Part shown: piece after piece, positions 63,740-64,000 of the stretch | Numbering within the stretch: the stretch's first letter is position 1 | Layout of the letters: the number at the start of each line of letters is the position of its first letter | Source: Blastochloris viridis | GTDB lineage: Bacteria; Pseudomonadota; Alphaproteobacteria; Rhizobiales; Xanthobacteraceae | DNA length: 64,000 bases | Assembly: GCF_001402875.1 (NCBI RefSeq) | Contig: NZ_CP012946.1 | Location: forward strand, 2,582,001-2,646,000 | Direction of reading: 5' to 3' | The notes under the pieces: model-generated | What the model was told of the DNA's origin: nothing | Database searches by the model: none | Seen by the model: the letters and a program-made list of their open reading frames with translations, nothing else | Translations under genes and position numbers: made by a program

Positions 63740-64000
63740 TCAGTCGGTCTCGTCGGCGAGCCGGGCCAGCCGGGAGCGGTCGACGATATCGATGCGGCCG
63801 CGCGACAGCGTGACCAGCCCCTGCTTCTCAAACGATTTGAGCTGGCGCGACACCACCTCGCGGGCCGAGCCGAGTTCGGCCGCTAGGTCCTGATGGGTGC
63901 CGGTGACGATGGCGGTGCCGCGTGCGCCCAGGATGCGCGCCAGCCGCCGGTCGATGCGGTGGAACACCGCGTCTTCCATGGTGAGAATAAGGTCAGCGAC
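63740..64000 (-). CDS. Crp/Fnr-family transcription regulator, partial
   Basis: Carboxy-terminal 86 residues of a Crp/Fnr regulator; the gene continues past the window edge, where reading remains open (VADLILTMEDAVFHRID). The helix-turn-helix GTHQDLAAELGSAREVVSRQLKSFEKQGLV is clear. The cyclic-nucleotide-binding domain would lie outside the window. Not enough is seen to choose between FNR-, NnrR- and CRP-type. Confidence 0.85.
   Translation of the reverse strand, partial: VADLILTMEDAVFHRIDRRLARILGARGTAIVTGTHQDLAAELGSAREVVSRQLKSFEKQGLVTLSRGRIDIVDRSRLARLADETD

Overview
The window is GC-rich chromosomal DNA from an alphaproteobacterium, most likely order Hyphomicrobiales (Rhizobiales), family Xanthobacteraceae/Nitrobacteraceae or close. 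The evidence is PleC- and DivJ-like kinases, a FeuP/FeuQ-like pair, a ccmI-ccmE-ccmF-ccmH cytochrome c maturation cluster, a Rhizobiales-type PBP1a, DUF2336/DUF1491/DUF5330 proteins and interspersed palindromic repeats of a kind common in this order. The species cannot be named from sequence alone. I see no tRNA, rRNA, CRISPR array, transposase or integrase.

Layout. 0-14 kb: zinc alcohol dehydrogenase, aminopeptidase N, a PleC-like PAS kinase, then a leftward run degP/mucD - response regulator - sensor kinase - glnE. 13.7-14.3 kb: one AT-richer orphan gene. 14.4-19.1 kb: leftward ccmI-ccmE-ccmF-ccmH with two intergenic repeat elements. 19.2-25 kb: a conserved hypothetical gene, a glycine-zipper lipoprotein, a FeuQ/FeuP-like two-component pair and a secreted Ntn-type amidase.

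25.2-47.4 kb: a complete Rhodobacter-type gene transfer agent (GTA) cluster read leftward: gp1 (small terminase), gp2 (large terminase), gp3 (portal), gp3.5, a 40-aa ORF, gp4 (protease), gp5 (capsid), gp6, gp7, gp8, gp9, gp10, gp10.1, gp11, gp12, gp13, gp14, gp15, then a DUF2793/S74 tail-fibre protein, an endolysin and a holin. Three rightward gene modules interrupt it: a radical SAM/SPASM enzyme with a 101-aa partner (between gp3 and gp3.5), a trypsin-like protease (between gp5 and gp6), and a DUF465 protein plus a histone H1-like Lys/Ala/Thr protein (between gp11 and gp12). Ahead of gp1 is a near-consensus promoter (TTGACA, 17 bp, TAGGGT) followed by a long leader with a GC hairpin, a 16-codon ORF with its own Shine-Dalgarno site, and a perfect 15-bp inverted repeat.

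Just beyond the leader lie ycgN and, reading the other way, homologues of the GTA activators GafY (DnaA-C-like domain) and GafZ (DUF6456), overlapping by ATGA. Upstream of gafY is a perfect alphaproteobacterial LexA-box match (GAAC-N7-GAAC) beside a 7-bp inverted repeat. Structural genes, lysis genes, activators, a possible SOS switch and a possible antitermination target are therefore all in about 25 kb.

49.8-64 kb: an APH(3')-like kinase, sufE, DUF5330, a DivJ-like kinase with a peptidoglycan-binding protein and DUF1491, a DUF2336 protein with a perfect CtrA-type box (TTAA-N7-TTAA) upstream, a lipoprotein, a DUF1214/DUF1254 pair, PBP1a, a phytase-like secreted esterase, a DUF2892 membrane protein and the end of a Crp/Fnr regulator that runs out of the window. 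Function calls are from reading translations and motifs; no database search was run.
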